NCBI GenBank assembly: GCA_016787895.1
Contig: JAEUTN010000020.1
Span: 1-64,000, forward strand
Source of the DNA: Bacteroidia bacterium
GTDB lineage: Bacteria; Bacteroidota; Bacteroidia; B-17B0; Aurantibacillaceae
Length of the DNA stretch: 64,000 nt
Direction of reading: 5' to 3'
How positions within the stretch are numbered: the first letter of the stretch is position 1; each line of letters opens with the position of its first letter. A program made the position numbers and the translations under genes. Under the pieces are notes generated by a model. That model searched no databases and had not been told where the DNA came from. It worked only from the letters and a program-made list of their open reading frames with translations. Of the stretch, positions 50,396 to 60,771 are shown piece by piece.

Positions 50396-50866
50396 ATGGC
50401 CAGCCTTATAGGGGAATACGATTGTAAAGTGGACGCAAAAGGGCGCTTTATGTTTCCTGTTGATCTGCGCAAACAGCTGGAGGCCGTTTTTGAAAAAGGT
50501 TTTGTGATTAACCGCAACCTCCATCAAAAATGTTTGGTGCTGTACCCTATGAACGAGTGGGAAAAGCTGAACAAAAAACTCAGCAAACTCAATCGCCTAA
50601 TCAAAGCCAACGATGTGTTTGTGAGAAGATTCACCGGAGGAGCAACCAATGTTCAGGCCGACCAATCAGGGCGACTCTTATTGCCCAAAGCTTTGGGCGA
50701 TTACGCCGACATCAAATCCGATCTGAAAGTGTTAGGCAGCAACAACGTGATAGAGCTGTGGGATAAAAAATTATACGAAGACTTCCTGAATCAGGATGTG
50801 GACATTGAACAACTGGCCCAGGACGTATTGGGAGGAATAAATTTCAATGATACGGCTGATGAGTAA
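50396..50866 (+). CDS. mraZ: Transcriptional regulator MraZ
   Basis: 156 residues, normal length, with two SpoVT/AbrB-type half domains. The first has GEYDCKVDAKGRFMFPVDLR (about 6-25), the second NVQADQSGRLLLPKALGDYA; both carry the DxxGR turn of MraZ. The protein forms ring-shaped oligomers that bind direct repeats upstream of its own operon and represses dcw genes in E. coli. First gene of the cluster, directly behind the repeat operator. Its last bases overlap the start of rsmH. Confidence 0.96.
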   Translation: MASLIGEYDCKVDAKGRFMFPVDLRKQLEAVFEKGFVINRNLHQKCLVLYPMNEWEKLNKKLSKLNRLIKANDVFVRRFTGGATNVQADQSGRLLLPKALGDYADIKSDLKVLGSNNVIELWDKKLYEDFLNQDVDIEQLAQDVLGGINFNDTADE

Positions 50867-51770
50867 TCCCGATTACCACAGCCCCGTTCTTTTACAAGCC
50901 TGTATTGATTACCTCAACATTCAACCCAACGGGGTGTATGTGGATTTAACTTTTGGTGGAGGAGGGCACTCCTCACACATCCTTAAGTCATTAGGCGAAA
51001 AAGGAAAACTCTTCGCCTTTGACCAGGACGAGGACGCGCAGAAAAATGCCTTGAAGGATTCCAGGTTCACACTCATACCGCACAATTTCAGGTACCTGAA
51101 AAATTACCTAAGGGTGTATGGCATTACAAAAGTGAATGGCATTCTGGGCGATTTGGGGGTGTCTTCCCATCAGTTTGATGACGCCGACCGCGGGTTTTCG
51201 CTTCGTTTTGATGCAGAACTCGACATGCGGATGAACAAAAAAAGTGAACTCAGTGCCAAAACGGTTTTGAATACTTACACCGAAGAACAGTTAAGTAAAC
51301 TCTTCAGGGAGTATGCCGATCTGAACCAATCTTACAAACTGGCCAAACTCATTGTGAAAGCCCGGGCAGAAAAAGAGATTGTGAGTACTTCAGACTTGAA
51401 AGCCGCTATTGCGCCTTGTATTCCCCGATTCGAAGAGAACAAATACCTGGCAAGGGTTTTTCAAGCCTTAAGGATGGAAGTGAATCAGGAAGTTGAAGCA
51501 CTGAAAGAATGTTTGACACAGTGTGTGGAGGTGCTTGATACAAAAGGACGTTTAGTCATTATCTCTTATCACAGCATCGAGGACCGCCTGAGTAAAAACA
51601 TTATGCGAAGCGGAAATGTAGAGGGAGTGGAACAGAAAGACCTGATTTATGGCAGGGGAACGAAGGTGTTTAAGGTACTCACTTCAAAACCGGTGGTACC
51701 CGGAGAGGAGGAAATAAAAATCAATACTCGCGCAAGGAGTGCAAAATTAAGAGCAGCAGAAAAAATTTAA
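50859..51770 (+). CDS. rsmH: 16S rRNA (cytosine(1402)-N(4))-methyltransferase
   Basis: N4-methylates C1402 of 16S rRNA, the same nucleotide that RsmI (17742) 2'-O-methylates. 303 residues from ATG 50859, which begins SNPDYHSPVLLQ, the family N-terminus. An in-frame ATG four codons upstream (50847) is an alternative. SAM motif VDLTFGGGGHSSHIL, then GILGDLGVSSHQFDDADRGFSLR, RVFQALRMEVNQE, IISYHSIEDRL and the C-terminal NTRARSAKLRAAEK. Overlaps mraZ by 8 bases. Confidence 0.96.
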   Translation: MSNPDYHSPVLLQACIDYLNIQPNGVYVDLTFGGGGHSSHILKSLGEKGKLFAFDQDEDAQKNALKDSRFTLIPHNFRYLKNYLRVYGITKVNGILGDLGVSSHQFDDADRGFSLRFDAELDMRMNKKSELSAKTVLNTYTEEQLSKLFREYADLNQSYKLAKLIVKARAEKEIVSTSDLKAAIAPCIPRFEENKYLARVFQALRMEVNQEVEALKECLTQCVEVLDTKGRLVIISYHSIEDRLSKNIMRSGNVEGVEQKDLIYGRGTKVFKVLTSKPVVPGEEEIKINTRARSAKLRAAEKI

Positions 51771-51806
51771 ATACAAAAATAAAACAAACTACTAGTCACC
51801 GGAAAT

Positions 51807-52268
51807 TTGGCGAATAAGTTCAGAGATATACCGACAAAAACAGAAGCGTTAGGGCAAGCAAAAGAACTTGTCGGGGAAACCGTCACCGGTAAAAAAGAAC
51901 AAAAACAAACAGTAAAACACAAAGGAGTTCTGGCAAAAGGAATCTCCTCCGTTTTCAGCGGCACCTTTCTGACCAATCAAAAATCCCTCCGAAACATGCC
52001 ATTTGTGCTGTTTCTGGCGTGCATTGCTTTGTTCTATATCGCCAATGGATATTATGCCGATGATAAGATAAGGGAAGTAAACAAGTTGTCGAACAATTTA
52101 AAAGAACTGAGAACCGAATACATTTTCACAAAGAGTGAGCTCATGTTCGCAAGCAAACAAAGTGAAGTGGCCAAAGCGGCTGAAAAATTAGGATTGAAAG
52201 AACCGGTTGTGCCTCCGGTAATTATTGAAACCGATAGCGCTGAACTCTACGGAAGTAAAACTGAATAA
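51807..52268 (+). CDS. ftsL: FtsL-like cell division protein
   Basis: 153 residues. A 60-residue charged cytoplasmic start (with GVLAKGISSVFSGTFLTNQKSLRNM), one transmembrane helix (FVLFLACIALFYIANGYY, about 66-83), then a periplasmic coiled-coil/leucine-zipper stretch (REVNKLSNNLKELRTEYIFTKSELMFASKQSEVAKAAEKLG). This topology and the position between rsmH and ftsI identify FtsL, part of the FtsQLB divisome complex. The start is TTG 51807; the frame upstream holds no ATG back to a TAA at 51780. It overlaps ftsI by one base. Confidence 0.85.
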   Translation: MANKFRDIPTKTEALGQAKELVGETVTGKKEQKQTVKHKGVLAKGISSVFSGTFLTNQKSLRNMPFVLFLACIALFYIANGYYADDKIREVNKLSNNLKELRTEYIFTKSELMFASKQSEVAKAAEKLGLKEPVVPPVIIETDSAELYGSKTE

Positions 52269-54391
52269 TGGAAAACAAAAAAAACATACTCGCCCGCACT
52301 TACCTCGCTTATGTGTTGTTGTGTGTTTTTGCACTTTCCATTCTGTACCGCATCGTAATCATACAATTCGCGGAAGGGGAGATTTGGAAAGCCAAAGCCA
52401 AAGCTTCAACTATTAAGTTGATGGAGATGGAGGCCCTGAGGGGAAATATTTTCGATGCAAACGGGGCCTTGCTGGCCACCTCGCTTCCTTATTATGAAGT
52501 GGCCATCGACATCAATACACCTGCTATCACAGACAAGGTATTTAAAAGCAACCGCGATTCATTGGCATATTTATTGAGTCATCTTTTTGAAGATAAATCG
52601 CAACGTGAATACCTGAGCATACTTAATAAAGCCAGAAAAGCCAGGGACCGTTATGTGGTGTTAAAACGCAACGTAAGTTATAAGGACCTTCAAACGCTTA
52701 AAACCTTTCCGATTTTAAGAAAAGGAAAGCGTGGTGGTTTGGTGACACTTCAAACCAACCGTCGTGAGCGTCCATTTCAGGGTTTGGCAGGCAGAACCAT
52801 TGGTATGGCGCGTCCGGGGATTAAACCGGTTGGATTGGAAGGAGCATTTGATTCGGTACTTAGCGGGGTGAGCGGTCGGCGTTTGATGCAAAAAATTGCA
52901 GGTGATGTGTGGCGACCCATCAACGATGAAAATGAAGTGGAACCAAAAGACGGCAGTGATCTGTACACGACTATTGACATCAACCTGCAGGACGTAGCCT
53001 CCAGCGCTTTGCTCAGAACACTGGTGCAAAACGACGCTTCACATGGTTGTGCCATTTTAATGGAGGTTAAAACGGGGGAAATCAAAGCCATTGCAAATTT
53101 ATCAAGGGAAGATTCCTCAGAATATTCAGAAAGTTTTAATTACGCCATTGGCTATCCGTCTGAACCCGGATCAACTTTTAAACTCGCTTCCATGCTCGCG
53201 CTCATTGATGATTTTGGTATCAGTCTCGATGAAAAGGTGGAGGTAGGCAATGGGGAATGTATGTATTTTGATAAGGTGGTGCGCGACGCGCATGCTCCGG
53301 AAACCCCTGTATTAAATGTTCAGAGAATTTTCGAAACTTCATCGAACGTGGGGGTGAGCAAACTCATTACCAAGTATTATGCAAAAAACCCCCAGCAGTT
53401 TGTCGACAAATTAAATTCCTTTCATCTCAATCAAAAATTAGGCATCGCCATTCCCGGAGAAGGAGTACCAAGGATTCCACAAACCAGAACCAAGTATTGG
53501 TCGGGGGTTACCTTGCCCCAGTTAAGTTATGGCTACGAGAGCCTGATTACTCCGCTTCAAACGCTTACTCTGTACAATGCGGTTGCAAACGGCGGCACAA
53601 TGGTGAAGCCCCGGTTTGTAAAATCCATACGCCGGAATGGTATGGTGATTAAAACCTTTGAAACCGAAGTGCTCTCAGAAAAAATTGTCAAAGACCAAAC
53701 CATAGTAAAAGCCAAAAAATTACTGGAAGGGGTGGTGCAAAATGGATCCGGAAAAAACCTCAACATCAGTGCCTTTAAAGTTGGGGGTAAAACCGGTACA
53801 GCCGTAATTGCCAAACAAGGCCGCTTTGGCAAAGGTAAAACGGCCTATGGTGAAGCCGGCAACAGAATTTATCAGGCTTCATTTGTCGGGTATTTTCCGG
53901 CAGACAATCCCCTTTACTCCTGCATTGTAGTTATCAATTCGCCAAGCAATGGCGTGTATTACGGGGCAGCAGTAGCGGGACCTGTGTTTAAGGAAATTGC
54001 CGAGAAAGTATACAGCGGAAGTTTGAATTGCATTGAACCGGTAAACACAAAAAAAACCATCCTTACACAATACCCTGCAGTTGGACGAATTCAAAAGGAA
54101 GAGCTGGATTATGTGAGTAATTATTTTGGAGTAGTTCCGGCAAGGGTTCAGTCCGCTTCAGATAAGGATACTGAACTGCCGCTCATACAAGCAGCTGACC
54201 GCATTTCGGCCCAGTTGAAAAAGGGACTAATGCCTGACCTCATGGGATTGTCGGCAAAGGACGCTTTGTTTTTGTTGGAAAACAATGGGGTAGAGGTAAA
54301 ACTGATGGGCATGGGTACAGTAAAAAAGCAAAGCATTCAAGCCGGGCAAAAGTTTGAAAGAGGAAACAGTATAACACTCACACTGGGATAA
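52268..54391 (+). CDS. ftsI: Septal peptidoglycan transpeptidase FtsI/PBP3 with C-terminal PASTA domain
   Basis: 707 residues. One N-terminal helix (YLAYVLLCVFALSILYRIVI), the PBP dimerisation domain (MEALRGNIFDANGALLATSLP), then the transpeptidase: active-site serine S302 in SxxK (STFK 302-305), SSN at 358-360 and KTGTA from K508. The last 60 residues (MPDLMGLSAKDALFLLENNG ... GNSITLTLG) form a PASTA domain, often present in Bacteroidota and Gram-positive PBPs but not in E. coli FtsI. It crosslinks septal peptidoglycan together with FtsW (58518). Overlaps ftsL by one base, 9 bases before murE. Confidence 0.96.
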   Translation: MENKKNILARTYLAYVLLCVFALSILYRIVIIQFAEGEIWKAKAKASTIKLMEMEALRGNIFDANGALLATSLPYYEVAIDINTPAITDKVFKSNRDSLAYLLSHLFEDKSQREYLSILNKARKARDRYVVLKRNVSYKDLQTLKTFPILRKGKRGGLVTLQTNRRERPFQGLAGRTIGMARPGIKPVGLEGAFDSVLSGVSGRRLMQKIAGDVWRPINDENEVEPKDGSDLYTTIDINLQDVASSALLRTLVQNDASHGCAILMEVKTGEIKAIANLSREDSSEYSESFNYAIGYPSEPGSTFKLASMLALIDDFGISLDEKVEVGNGECMYFDKVVRDAHAPETPVLNVQRIFETSSNVGVSKLITKYYAKNPQQFVDKLNSFHLNQKLGIAIPGEGVPRIPQTRTKYWSGVTLPQLSYGYESLITPLQTLTLYNAVANGGTMVKPRFVKSIRRNGMVIKTFETEVLSEKIVKDQTIVKAKKLLEGVVQNGSGKNLNISAFKVGGKTGTAVIAKQGRFGKGKTAYGEAGNRIYQASFVGYFPADNPLYSCIVVINSPSNGVYYGAAVAGPVFKEIAEKVYSGSLNCIEPVNTKKTILTQYPAVGRIQKEELDYVSNYFGVVPARVQSASDKDTELPLIQAADRISAQLKKGLMPDLMGLSAKDALFLLENNGVEVKLMGMGTVKKQSIQAGQKFERGNSITLTLG

Positions 54392-54400
54392 ACACACAAC

Positions 54401-55864
54401 ATGAAGCTGCTGAGCGATTTATTATACAAGGTAAGATTGGAAGAGGTTATCGGCTCTACCCACATGGCTATTTCATCTGTGGCGTTTGATTCGCGTAAAG
54501 TAAAGAAGGACACTTTGTTTGCTGCAACAAGCGGAACTCAAACAGACGGACACGATTTTATTCAGAGTGCTATTGATGCAGGAGCTGTGGCCATATTGTG
54601 TGAACGTTTGCCTGAAAAGCGGCTGGAGAACATCACTTACATTAAGGTAAGTGATTCAAGTCAGGCGCTGGGATTTGTGGCCTGTAATTTTTACGACAAT
54701 CCTTCTGAAAAATTGTTTTTAGTGGGTGTTACCGGAACCAATGGGAAAACCACTACTGCTTCTTTGCTTTACAGTCTGTTTAAATTGTTAGGGTATTCGG
54801 TGGGATTATTATCAACGGTTCAAAACAAAATCAATCAAACCGTCATTCCTGCTACGCATACTACCCCTGATGCCTTAGCGCTGAACGAACTTCTGAACAC
54901 CATGGTACAACACGGGTGTGAATATGCGTTTATGGAAGTGAGTTCGCATGCGGTAGTGCAAAATCGAATCGCGGGTTTGCAGTTTTCAGGTGCCGTGTTC
55001 ACCAACATTACGCACGACCACCTTGACTATCACAAAACCTTTGACGAATACATAAAAGCAAAAAAGAAATTTTTTGACCTCTTGCCTGCCGATGCTTTTG
55101 CTCTGGTGAACAAGGATGACAAAAACGGGATGGTGATGATGCAAAACACCAAAGCCAAAAAATACACGTATGGATTAAGATCGGTTGCCGATTACAAATG
55201 CCGTATTGTTGAGAATCATCTGAACGGTTTGTTATTACAAATCAACAACCTTGAAGTTTGGGTAAAACTCATAGGCACCTTTAATGCTTACAACGTACTT
55301 GCGGTTTACGCCACGGCGCATCTTTTAAAGCAAGACAGCACCAGTATCCTCACAGCATTAAGCAATCTGAATTCGGTGGAGGGCCGTTTTCAATACATTA
55401 AATCGCCCAATGGAGTGATTGGAATAGTGGATTATGCGCATACACCCGATGCATTGAAAAATGTGCTTGAAACCATCAAAGAGATTCGTACTGGCAACGA
55501 GCAGGTGATTACCCTCATTGGTTGCGGAGGCGATCGCGACGCGGCAAAACGTCCGGTGATGGCTGCCATTGCTTGTGAACTCAGTAACAAAGTCATACTT
55601 ACTTCCGACAATCCCAGAAGTGAAGATCCTGAAGAAATACTCAATCAAATGCAAAAGGGCGTTTCTCCGGCTGATCAGAAAAAAACACTGCGCATTACCG
55701 ATAGAAAGGAAGCCATACGTACGGCTTGTTCCTTTGGGCAGAAGGGCGATATTATTCTGATAGCCGGCAAAGGGCATGAAAAGTATCAGGAGATAAAAGG
55801 AGTGAAACACGCGTTTGATGATCTCGAAATATTAAAAGAAACCATTAAAGCCCTGGGCATATAA
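54401..55864 (+). CDS. murE: UDP-N-acetylmuramoyl-tripeptide synthetase MurE (meso-DAP type)
   Basis: Adds the third stem-peptide amino acid to UDP-MurNAc-L-Ala-D-Glu. 487 residues, normal. ATP loop [19 protein letters not shown] (about 107-125), [23 protein letters not shown], and [13 protein letters not shown]. The substrate-choice motif DNPR at 403-406 is the one found in meso-diaminopimelate-adding enzymes, consistent with dapB in the window; C-terminal [10 protein letters not shown]. Start ATG 54401 follows ftsI by 9 bases. Confidence 0.96.
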   Translation: MKLLSDLLYKVRLEEVIGSTHMAISSVAFDSRKVKKDTLFAATSGTQTDGHDFIQSAIDAGAVAILCERLPEKRLENITYIKVSDSSQALGFVACNFYDNPSEKLFLVGVTGTNGKTTTASLLYSLFKLLGYSVGLLSTVQNKINQTVIPATHTTPDALALNELLNTMVQHGCEYAFMEVSSHAVVQNRIAGLQFSGAVFTNITHDHLDYHKTFDEYIKAKKKFFDLLPADAFALVNKDDKNGMVMMQNTKAKKYTYGLRSVADYKCRIVENHLNGLLLQINNLEVWVKLIGTFNAYNVLAVYATAHLLKQDSTSILTALSNLNSVEGRFQYIKSPNGVIGIVDYAHTPDALKNVLETIKEIRTGNEQVITLIGCGGDRDAAKRPVMAAIACELSNKVILTSDNPRSEDPEEILNQMQKGVSPADQKKTLRITDRKEAIRTACSFGQKGDIILIAGKGHEKYQEIKGVKHAFDDLEILKETIKALGI

Positions 55865-55865
55865 T

Positions 55866-57131
55866 ATGTTTTATTACCTCTTCAACTATCTCGACAAAGC
55901 CTTTGATTTCCCTGGGGCTGGGGTGTTTAATTACATCTCGTTCAGAGCAGCCATGGCTTTGATCAGTTCTTTGATCATCTCATTATTGTTGGGCAAAAGA
56001 ATTATCGGGTGGATTCGTAAAAAACAAATTGGAGAAACCATACGCGAGTTAGGATTGGAAGGACAAACCCAAAAGGCAGGCACTCCTACCATGGGAGGGT
56101 TGATCATTTTGGCCGCCATCATTATTCCCACTTTGCTTTTTGCAAAAGTACTGAACGTGTACATTCTTCTGATGCTCATCACAACCGTATGGTTGGGCAC
56201 TATCGGTTTTATTGACGATTACATCAAAGTGTTCAAAAAAAACAAAGAAGGTTTAAAGGGAAAATTTAAAGTGATAGGTCAGGTGGGTATAGGTTTATTG
56301 GTGGGCTCAGTGCTTTATTTTCATCCCGATGTGGTGGTGAAGGAACGGCTTACTCAAAATCAAAGAGAAGCCTGGTCGAACAACAACACCAATGCCAACA
56401 ACAACCTCACCATTCCAAAATATGCTGAAACCCCTACCAAAACCTTAAAAACCACTATCCCTTTTTCAAAGAACAACGAATTGGATTATGGAAAAGCGGT
56501 TTCCTGGTTTTGTGACAATTGTTTGAAGTATGGCTGGATAGTATTTATTCCTTTGGTAATTCTGATCATCACAGCAGTTTCAAATGGAGCCAACATTACC
56601 GATGGCATTGATGGTTTGGCCGCAGGCACGAGCGCTATTATTGGAACCGTTTTAGGTATTCTGGCCTACGTTTCCGGCAACATGGTGTTTGCCGATTACC
56701 TCAACATCATGTACATCCCAAACACCGGAGAATTGGTGGTATTCATTGCGGCCTTTATCGGCGCATGCGTTGGATTTTTATGGTACAATGCTTATCCCGC
56801 ACAGGTATTTATGGGCGACACGGGCAGTCTGGCCATTGGTGGTATCATTGCAGTATACGCCATCGCCATACGCAAAGAGCTGTTGTTACCCATCCTCTGC
56901 GGCATTTTTGTGGTAGAAAACGCCAGTGTAATTCTTCAGGTGTATTATTTCAAGTATCAGAAAAAAAGAAAAGGAATAGAATTCGCCCGCGAGAACCGTT
57001 TGTTTAAGATGGCGCCTTTGCACCACCATTATCAAAAATCAGGCTTTCACGAATCGAAAATTGTAGTGCGCTTTTTTATCATAGGCATTATGCTTGCTGT
57101 TTTAACGCTGGTAACCTTAAAACTCCGCTAA
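55866..57131 (+). CDS. mraY: Phospho-N-acetylmuramoyl-pentapeptide-transferase
   Basis: Makes lipid I from UDP-MurNAc-pentapeptide and undecaprenyl phosphate in the inner membrane. 421 residues with about ten helices. Catalytic-aspartate and signature motifs: [65 protein letters not shown] and [11 protein letters not shown]. Compared with the roughly 360-residue E. coli enzyme it has an extra polar loop of about 50 residues (near 160-215, rich in Asn), which is usual in Bacteroidota. Start one base after the murE stop. Confidence 0.96.
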   Translation: MFYYLFNYLDKAFDFPGAGVFNYISFRAAMALISSLIISLLLGKRIIGWIRKKQIGETIRELGLEGQTQKAGTPTMGGLIILAAIIIPTLLFAKVLNVYILLMLITTVWLGTIGFIDDYIKVFKKNKEGLKGKFKVIGQVGIGLLVGSVLYFHPDVVVKERLTQNQREAWSNNNTNANNNLTIPKYAETPTKTLKTTIPFSKNNELDYGKAVSWFCDNCLKYGWIVFIPLVILIITAVSNGANITDGIDGLAAGTSAIIGTVLGILAYVSGNMVFADYLNIMYIPNTGELVVFIAAFIGACVGFLWYNAYPAQVFMGDTGSLAIGGIIAVYAIAIRKELLLPILCGIFVVENASVILQVYYFKYQKKRKGIEFARENRLFKMAPLHHHYQKSGFHESKIVVRFFIIGIMLAVLTLVTLKLR

Positions 57132-57134
57132 ACG

Positions 57135-58478
57135 ATGAAACGAATGGTAATACTGGGTAGCGGAGAAAGTGGAGTTGGCAGTGCTATACTGGCCAAGGAA
57201 AAAGGCTATGAGGTATTTGTTAGCGATTTAGGAAAGATCAGTGAGAAGTACAAAGCCGAGTTGATGAAAGAAAACATTGTGTTTGAAGAAGGACAACATA
57301 CCGAAACACAAATACTCAATGCCACTGAGGTGGTGAAAAGTCCCGGAATACCGGAGACCGCTCCTATTGTAAAAAAGCTGTTGCAACAGAACACACCGGT
57401 GATTTCAGAAATTGAGTTTGCCGGCCGTTATAACAAAGCCAAAACCATTTGCATCACAGGCTCCAACGGAAAAACCACTACCACTTTATTAACCTACCAT
57501 ATTCTGAAAAAAGCAGGATACAATGTGGGTTTAGGAGGAAACGTGGGTAAAAGTTTTGCCTTACAGGTGGCGCGTGAAAATTTCGATTACTACGTGCTGG
57601 AGTTAAGCAGTTTTCAATTGGACGGGATGTTTGAATTCAGGGCGGATGTGGCCGTACTGCTTAATATTACGCCTGATCATCTTGACCGCTACGACTACAG
57701 TTTTGAAAAGTACACGGCCTCTAAATTCCGTATTGTGCAGAACCAAACAGCCGGGCAGCATTTTGTGTATTGTATGGATGACACCACCATCAGTTCTTAC
57801 ATGCAAACGCACCCGGTAAAAGCCACCTGTATTCCCTTCAGCATTAAACAGGCGATACAGGGCGACGGAGCTTATCTCAACGAAAATCAACTAACCCTTA
57901 ATTATAAACCCAACCAACAACCCTTAATTATGACAATTGAACAACTCGCCCTGCAAGGCAAACACAATGTCTACAACAGCATGGCCGCCTCAATGGCTGC
58001 CCGCATTGTTGACGTGAGAAAGGAAATCATCCGCGAGAGTCTCCAGGATTTCCAAAACATCGAACACCGTTTGGAGTTTGTAGCGTCCATCAATGGTGTG
58101 GAATTTATCAACGATTCCAAAGCCACCAACGTTAACTCCACCTGGTACGCCCTGGAAAGCATGGAAAAACCGGTCATCTGGATTTGCGGAGGGCAGGACA
58201 AAGGAAACAACTACGAGGAACTTACCGACCTGGTAAAGGCACGTGTAAAGGCCATCGTTTGTTTGGGCAAGGACAATAAAAAGATTATATCTGCTTTCAA
58301 AAAAGTGGTAGATACCATCATTGAAACCGATAATGCCACAGATGCGGTAGCGGCCTCTTTTAAACTTGGTAAAAAAGGAGACGTGGTGTTGTTATCACCT
58401 GCCTGCGCCAGCTTCGACCTGTACAAAAATTACGAGGACCGCGGCATGCAATTTAAGGCAGCAGTGAGAAGTTTATAG
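57135..58478 (+). CDS. murD: UDP-N-acetylmuramoylalanine--D-glutamate ligase
   Basis: Adds D-glutamate to UDP-MurNAc-L-Ala. 447 residues, normal. N-terminal Rossmann-like MVILGSGESGVGSAILAKEKG, ATP loop ITGSNGKTTTTLLTYHIL (about 111-128), YYVLELSSFQLDGM, LNITPDHLDRYD, and C-terminal FINDSKATNVNSTWYALESM and VVLLSPACASFDLYKNYEDRG. Three bases separate it from mraY; ftsW follows after 39 bases. Confidence 0.96.
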   Translation: MKRMVILGSGESGVGSAILAKEKGYEVFVSDLGKISEKYKAELMKENIVFEEGQHTETQILNATEVVKSPGIPETAPIVKKLLQQNTPVISEIEFAGRYNKAKTICITGSNGKTTTTLLTYHILKKAGYNVGLGGNVGKSFALQVARENFDYYVLELSSFQLDGMFEFRADVAVLLNITPDHLDRYDYSFEKYTASKFRIVQNQTAGQHFVYCMDDTTISSYMQTHPVKATCIPFSIKQAIQGDGAYLNENQLTLNYKPNQQPLIMTIEQLALQGKHNVYNSMAASMAARIVDVRKEIIRESLQDFQNIEHRLEFVASINGVEFINDSKATNVNSTWYALESMEKPVIWICGGQDKGNNYEELTDLVKARVKAIVCLGKDNKKIISAFKKVVDTIIETDNATDAVAASFKLGKKGDVVLLSPACASFDLYKNYEDRGMQFKAAVRSL

Positions 58479-58517
58479 AACAGCAAAAACCAAAATCATC
58501 TCTGAACAGGCTTAGGC

Positions 58518-59672
58518 ATGAAACTATTTAATTATTTAAAAGGCGATAAGGTAATTTGGGCCATTATGTTCCTGCTTTCCATATTGTCTGTACTGGTAGT
58601 TTACAGTGCAACGGTTACCCTTGCGCATAAATTCAAACAAGGGCACACCGAGTATTTTCTGTTCAAACAATTGATTATTGTTCCGGTTGGTTTCGCTTTG
58701 GCGTATCTGTTTCACAGAATGAAGTATACCCTATTCAGCAAAGTGTCGCAGATTGGTATTGTCATCTCTATCCCTTTATTGTTGTACACTCTTTTGAAAG
58801 GTGTGAGCGCAGGAGAGGCTTCGCGTTGGTTGGAAATTCCTGGTCTTGGGCTCACCTTTCAAACTTCCGACATTGCCAAACTGATGTTGATTATTTATTT
58901 GGCACGTGTGCTAACGATTAAATCGGAAGAACTCAAGGAATTCAAAGGTGTTTTGAAACACCTTATTCTTCCGATTGGATTGGTTTGTATGCTCATATTG
59001 CCTGCTAATTTTTCAACGGCCGCCCTTTTGTTTATTAATTGTATGGTGTTGTTGTTTTTTGGAGGCATAGGCACAAAAATTCTATTGAAGTTGCTGGGTT
59101 TGTTTTTGGTGTTTGCAGCCTTGTTTTTCACCTGGGTGTGGTTGGCGCCTGAATCCATTCCGGGAGGAAGAGGTTTAACCTGGAAGTCAAGGATTGAAAG
59201 TTTTTCGAGTGGTGATGCCAAAAGCAATTACCAGAGCGAGCAGGCTAAAATTGCCATTGCAACAGGCGGCTTAATCGGTAAAGGTCCGGGTAACAGCACA
59301 CAAAGAGCCTTTTTACCTCAGGCCTCATCCGATTTTATTTACGCAATCATCATTGAAGAATACGGTTTGTTGGTTGGGCTTAGTATACTGTTTCTATATA
59401 TGATATTATTTTACCGGGGGGTTAAAATTTTACGCGATAACGGCAAACCATTCGGGGGTTTGGTGGCCATTGGTCTTTCCTTTAGTCTGGTGTTTCAGGC
59501 TTTGGTGAACATGGCGGTTGCTGTTAATCTTTTTCCGGTTACCGGTCAGCCACTGCCATTGATAAGTATGGGTGGAACGTCCATTACCTTTACTATGATT
59601 GCTTTGGGGATTATTATCAGTGCAAGCAAAAGTATAGAAGACAAAGCGGAGGAAAACCTTGAAACCGCTTAA
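58518..59672 (+). CDS. ftsW: Septal peptidoglycan glycosyltransferase FtsW (SEDS family)
   Basis: 384 residues with about ten transmembrane helices, typical of SEDS polymerases. Signature positions: LEIPGLGLTFQTSDIAKLMLIIYLAR (the conserved helix with Q and D/E near the catalytic pocket), GNSTQRAFLPQASSDFIYAIIIEEYG (periplasmic loop and catalytic-helix region) and FPVTGQPLPLISMGGTSI near the end. It polymerises lipid II at the septum with FtsI. The C-terminus overlaps murG by 14 bases. Confidence 0.95.
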   Translation: MKLFNYLKGDKVIWAIMFLLSILSVLVVYSATVTLAHKFKQGHTEYFLFKQLIIVPVGFALAYLFHRMKYTLFSKVSQIGIVISIPLLLYTLLKGVSAGEASRWLEIPGLGLTFQTSDIAKLMLIIYLARVLTIKSEELKEFKGVLKHLILPIGLVCMLILPANFSTAALLFINCMVLLFFGGIGTKILLKLLGLFLVFAALFFTWVWLAPESIPGGRGLTWKSRIESFSSGDAKSNYQSEQAKIAIATGGLIGKGPGNSTQRAFLPQASSDFIYAIIIEEYGLLVGLSILFLYMILFYRGVKILRDNGKPFGGLVAIGLSFSLVFQALVNMAVAVNLFPVTGQPLPLISMGGTSITFTMIALGIIISASKSIEDKAEENLETA

Positions 59673-60771
59673 AGTTATATTCAGTGGTGGGGGAACCGGC
59701 GGGCACATTTTTCCGGCCATTGCAATTGCCAATGCGGTGAAACAACTGGTGCCCCAGGCAGAGATTTTATTTGTTGGAGCCGAAGGAAGAATGGAAATGG
59801 AAAAAGTTCCGGCTGCAGGATTTAAGATTGAGGGAATTCCAATTGCAGGACTGCAAAGAAAATTATCTCTTGCCAATTTTAAGCTGCCTTTTTTAATCAT
59901 CAGAAGCCTGCTTAAAACCCGGAGCATCATCAATGCCTTTAAGCCCCAGGTGGTGGTAGGCACGGGCGGTTATGCCAGCGGACCATTATTGCGTTCCGCT
60001 GTATCCAAAAACATCCCCGTATTGATTCAGGAACAAAATTCATACGCCGGCATTACCAACCGATTGCTTTCAAAACATGCGGCTAAGATTTGTGTGGCTT
60101 ACGAAGGCATGGACGTGTATTTTCCGAGACCCAAAATTGTAATCACGGGCAATCCTGTAAGGCCTGAGGTAATTGCTGTTGAAGGTAAAAGAGCAGAAGC
60201 GTTAAGGTATTTCCAACTGGAGGAAAACAAAAAAACGGTATTGGTAGTGGGAGGAAGTTTAGGAGCCAAGGCCATCAATGAAAGTATAGGGCAGCAGCTT
60301 TCTAAATTTACTGAACAGGATGTACAAGTTATCTGGCAGTGTGGGAAGGTATATTACGAAACGGCGAAACAGCAAGCGCAGGGGTTTACCGGTAAAGGCA
60401 TCTATCTATCTGAATTTATTACACGTATGGATCTGGCCTACGCGGCAGCGGACGTGGTGATTTCACGGGCCGGGGCCGGAGCCATTTCAGAACTCTGTTT
60501 GGTGAGTAAACCAAGCATTTTAGTACCCTTGCCTACAGCGGCAGAAGATCATCAAACCAAAAATGCCATGGCTTTGGTGAATAAACAGGCGGCTGTTTTG
60601 GTAAAGGATAAAGAATGCCAGAGCCATCTGATTACCGAATGTTTGAACTTGCTGAACAAAACCTCACGGCAAACTGAACTGAGTAAAAATATCTCCGCTT
60701 TGGCCCAGCGCGATTCTGCCATGCGGATTGCAAAAGAAGTATTGACCCTTGCCCATTATCCTTTGGTATGA
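59659..60771 (+). CDS. murG: UDP-N-acetylglucosamine--MurNAc-(pentapeptide) pyrophosphoryl-undecaprenol GlcNAc transferase
   Basis: Converts lipid I to lipid II on the inner face of the membrane. 370 residues. N-terminal glycine-rich loop FSGGGTGGHIFPAIAIA, then GTGGYASGPLL, LIQEQNSYAGITNRLL, the second domain VVGGSLGAKAIN and ISRAGAGAISELCLV, PLPTAAEDHQTKNA. The start is TTG 59659, inside the ftsW end, preceded by GGAGG 5 bases upstream; no ATG exists before the conserved loop. murC begins in its stop codon. Confidence 0.95.
   Translation: MKPLKVIFSGGGTGGHIFPAIAIANAVKQLVPQAEILFVGAEGRMEMEKVPAAGFKIEGIPIAGLQRKLSLANFKLPFLIIRSLLKTRSIINAFKPQVVVGTGGYASGPLLRSAVSKNIPVLIQEQNSYAGITNRLLSKHAAKICVAYEGMDVYFPRPKIVITGNPVRPEVIAVEGKRAEALRYFQLEENKKTVLVVGGSLGAKAINESIGQQLSKFTEQDVQVIWQCGKVYYETAKQQAQGFTGKGIYLSEFITRMDLAYAAADVVISRAGAGAISELCLVSKPSILVPLPTAAEDHQTKNAMALVNKQAAVLVKDKECQSHLITECLNLLNKTSRQTELSKNISALAQRDSAMRIAKEVLTLAHYPLV

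Noticed and set aside
55866..57131. Polar insertion of about 50 residues in MraY as a novelty
   Set aside because: MraY proteins of about 410-420 residues with such a loop are usual in Bacteroidota.
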